Below are positions 62,207-64,000 of a stretch of DNA of 64,000 nucleotides, piece by piece. This stretch comes from UBA2227 sp036677505 (GTDB lineage Bacteria > Bacillota_I > Bacilli_A > Erysipelotrichales > Erysipelotrichaceae). Made by a program: the position numbers and the translations under genes. Where the stretch lies: the NCBI GenBank assembly GCA_036677505.1, contig JAVBWK010000003.1, positions 1 to 64,000 on the forward strand, given 5' to 3'. The notes below the pieces were generated by a model. The model had not been told where the DNA came from, searched no databases, and saw nothing but the letters and a program-made list of their open reading frames with translations. Position 1 is the first letter of the stretch, and each line of letters opens with the position of its first letter.

Positions 62207-64000
62207 GCTTGACCCTCCTTGTCATAACCGATCTTAATATCGGATATTTTCAACGGATCTTCGACCCTTCCTTTATACCAACAGGCTGAAGCATAGTCAC
62301 AATACTTACATGCATTCTCCGTCGGACGTCGCTGAATGTTCCCTGCTGACAATTCACTGACCAAATAGGAGTAAATGTCCGAAAACAGTGCTTCAATTTT
62401 CTGTAACTCAAACTTGTATCGGACATCAACATAATTATCATTCTTCAGTCCCTGAACAAAGTCCCTGGATCTGAACAGATCTGCCCGATCAACAACGAAC
62501 CAACCGGTCATTTTATGATTTTTATTGAGCTGAGCCATACTTAGTTCACCATCAAAAGGGATCGCCTCATTTCTGACAAACTTATATCGCGGAATACTGA
62601 CGTCAAGATTGCGCATGGATAGATAGAAAGCACCGACAGGCGTTTTTCGAAACATCTTGGAAGTAATGATCAGGTAAGTGAGTAACTGTAATTGCAATCC
62701 TCCCATTACTTTATCCTTCTTCAGTTTCTTTGCACTGCTTTTGTAATCGACGATCCGATAAGTCGTCGGAGTCATATCGATGCGATCAATGATACCATTA
62801 AGAGCAATGGAAATATCGTGACGCGTCGGCCAAGTGTATGCAAACTTGTGCTCTTGATATTTGACTTCAAAATCAGTATCTTGTTCCATCGGTTGTAAAC
62901 GTTCAAAAGTCATCATCAGATTTTCGGTCATTCTGGTTTGAACCATATCCCACTGCTTGTTTAATTTTGGGTAAAGCAACCGTAAGTCCTTGAAACAATC
63001 ATTCAATAACTCTGTCAGATCACTCTTGCTTGTGTTTGGATAGTTTTTGGGATGAGCATTTGCCAGTTTCTCAAATACAGCATGCTGAATTGTGCCGACA
63101 AAGGCATTGTTTAACTCAAACGTCTGAAGTTTATTGATTTTCAGCCCGTATTGAAAGTAGTATTGATAAGGGCACTGAAAGAAGCGTTCAAAGGAAGAGA
63201 CCGAGCCTTTCAAAGTATTCTCTTTAAAGAAAAGATCAGATGAGAGTTCAGGTTTTAGCCTATATTGACGCAAGACAGTCTTTCCATGGGTGACCAATGG
63301 CCACATTGTACATGACACACCTAGATTTCTTGAAAACACATCCAACTGATACGCTGATGAAACAGATTTCCCCTCATAATTACCGGAGGCATACGAACAA
63401 ATCAGATGCGGGTAGCGAGTGAATAAACTTTCCACATACTTCATGTGCAGATTCAAGCGATCTTTCAACGACGGAAGCGTAGTCTTCTGAAGATAGCCTT
63501 CATCAAACAAACCGGATTTTGGTGAGAATCCAGGGTAGTTACGCTGATTGACTCCAAGAATGATCACGTGATCGCACGGCGGTAACTCACTGTTACGCAA
63601 ATCGGTAATGATGACCGGTGCGATTTCATCCGAATCAGATACAGTAATCTGCTCGATCAGATAAGGCAGGACTATGTCCGTATAGTCATTAATTTCTAAA
63701 AGGCAAGATTCGATGATATCTTTGATTGCGAGCAATCCAGCTTTTTCAGAAGTGTTGAGTGATGCAAAGTTCTTGGCAAAGTGATCGAATGCGGCAACGA
63801 TCGGATCTGATGACTGAATCAATGTCTGAATGTCTGACAAGATTTCACTTTGACTGATTGCGGCCTGGTGTTCCAATTGAAGCAATGCGGCTTGATTGCG
63901 CTTATCGATATAGGCAAGACCTTGATCACAAACCGTTTTTACATGACTGAAAGGCAGTAAAAATTCATTGAATGTCAGATCGAAGTGCTGAATGTAATCG
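62203..64000 (-). CDS. addB: ATP-dependent helicase/nuclease subunit B (AddB/RexB), 5' truncated by window edge
   Basis: The C-terminal roughly 598 residues of AddB. The frame stays open from 63885 to the window edge, so the real start is beyond 64000; the internal TTG near 63885 is not the start. The iron-sulfur-cluster cysteines are visible: CPYQYYFQYGL far upstream and a C-terminal CKYCDYASACWYKG. The nuclease motif is GIIDRIDMTPTTYRIVDYKSS. It recognises Chi-type sites and resects double-strand ends with AddA in the family. Translationally coupled to addA. Confidence 0.93.
   Translation of the reverse strand, partial: DYIQHFDLTFNEFLLPFSHVKTVCDQGLAYIDKRNQAALLQLEHQAAISQSEILSDIQTLIQSSDPIVAAFDHFAKNFASLNTSEKAGLLAIKDIIESCLLEINDYTDIVLPYLIEQITVSDSDEIAPVIITDLRNSELPPCDHVIILGVNQRNYPGFSPKSGLFDEGYLQKTTLPSLKDRLNLHMKYVESLFTRYPHLICSYASGNYEGKSVSSAYQLDVFSRNLGVSCTMWPLVTHGKTVLRQYRLKPELSSDLFFKENTLKGSVSSFERFFQCPYQYYFQYGLKINKLQTFELNNAFVGTIQHAVFEKLANAHPKNYPNTSKSDLTELLNDCFKDLRLLYPKLNKQWDMVQTRMTENLMMTFERLQPMEQDTDFEVKYQEHKFAYTWPTRHDISIALNGIIDRIDMTPTTYRIVDYKSSAKKLKKDKVMGGLQLQLLTYLIITSKMFRKTPVGAFYLSMRNLDVSIPRYKFVRNEAIPFDGELSMAQLNKNHKMTGWFVVDRADLFRSRDFVQGLKNDNYVDVRYKFELQKIEALFSDIYSYLVSELSAGNIQRRPTENACKYCDYASACWYKGRVEDPLKISDIKIGYDKEGQA

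Noticed and set aside
63562..63573. GATCACGTGATC palindrome in addB
   Set aside because: Palindromic and has the CACGTG core but not the TGTT/AACA arms; likely codon coincidence.
1..64000. CRISPR arrays, insertion sequences, prophage, rRNA or tRNA genes
   Set aside because: No regularly spaced repeats, transposase or integrase frames, or tRNA/rRNA consensus sequences were seen on reading both strands.

Overview
The window is the origin-of-replication region of a moderately low-GC Bacillota (Firmicutes) chromosome. The order gyrA-gyrB-recF-yaaA-dnaN-dnaA-(oriC)-rpmH-rnpA-yidC-jag is the classical firmicute origin layout. Peptidoglycan, division and lipoprotein genes (glmU, a DivIC/FtsB-type gene, a G5/3D-domain lipoprotein) exclude a wall-less mollicute. 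Sporulation genes that normally interrupt these blocks in Bacillus (spoVT, yabP, yabQ, spoIIE, abrB, sspF, yabG) are absent, which suggests a non-sporulating lineage. An Erysipelotrichia-like organism fits best, but that is inference.

Layout. oriC lies between dnaA (minus strand) and rpmH (plus strand), about 18.8-19.3 kb, with a second DnaA-box and AT-rich element in the dnaA-dnaN gap. Left of it almost everything is on the minus strand: dnaN, yaaA, recF, gyrB, gyrA, then serS with a T-box leader, the small SRP RNA, tadA, a GNAT gene, and a dnaX-recR-fhs-unknown-aldo/keto reductase run. Right of it most genes are on the plus strand: rnpA-yidC-jag, pth-mfd-rqcP, divIC-like, gpmI, a polysaccharide deacetylase-like gene, tmk-holB-ricT-rsmI, T-box-metG, an unknown membrane protein plus an AlkA-type glycosylase, a racemase, archaeal-type PEP carboxylase, mnmG-rsmG-noc-soj-spo0J, mnmE-RDD-tatD, a YabE-like lipoprotein, rnmV-rsmA-ispE, glmU-prs. 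Both arms are therefore mostly co-oriented with replication. Lagging-strand islands are EamA, DUF4405/NUDIX, DUF2721, a YtrA-type GntR/ABC operon, a ferritin-VIT1 fusion, an Old Yellow Enzyme and addAB. The window ends inside addB.

How the parts relate. Replication initiation (dnaA, dnaN, gyrBA, recF), clamp loading (dnaX, holB), origin segregation (soj, spo0J and two consensus parS sites), nucleoid occlusion (noc), translation maturation (rnpA, rsmG, mnmEG, rsmA, rnmV, pth, tadA, serS, metG) and envelope biogenesis are clustered. Intergenic spaces are compact. Many intrinsic terminators contain the stop codon of the gene they end, and many promoters are extended -10 types (TGnTATAAT).

Most notable. 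(1) A perfect parS palindrome lies inside the serS T-box leader, where in RNA it forms the hairpin directly before the antiterminator; a second consensus parS lies about 400 bp away inside serS. (2) Noc lacks the N-terminal membrane-targeting helix. (3) GyrA carries valine at the quinolone-determining serine position. (4) The PEP carboxylase is of archaeal type. (5) A strong terminator separates rpmH from an rnpA with no visible Shine-Dalgarno. No CRISPR array, insertion sequence, prophage, rRNA or tRNA was seen.
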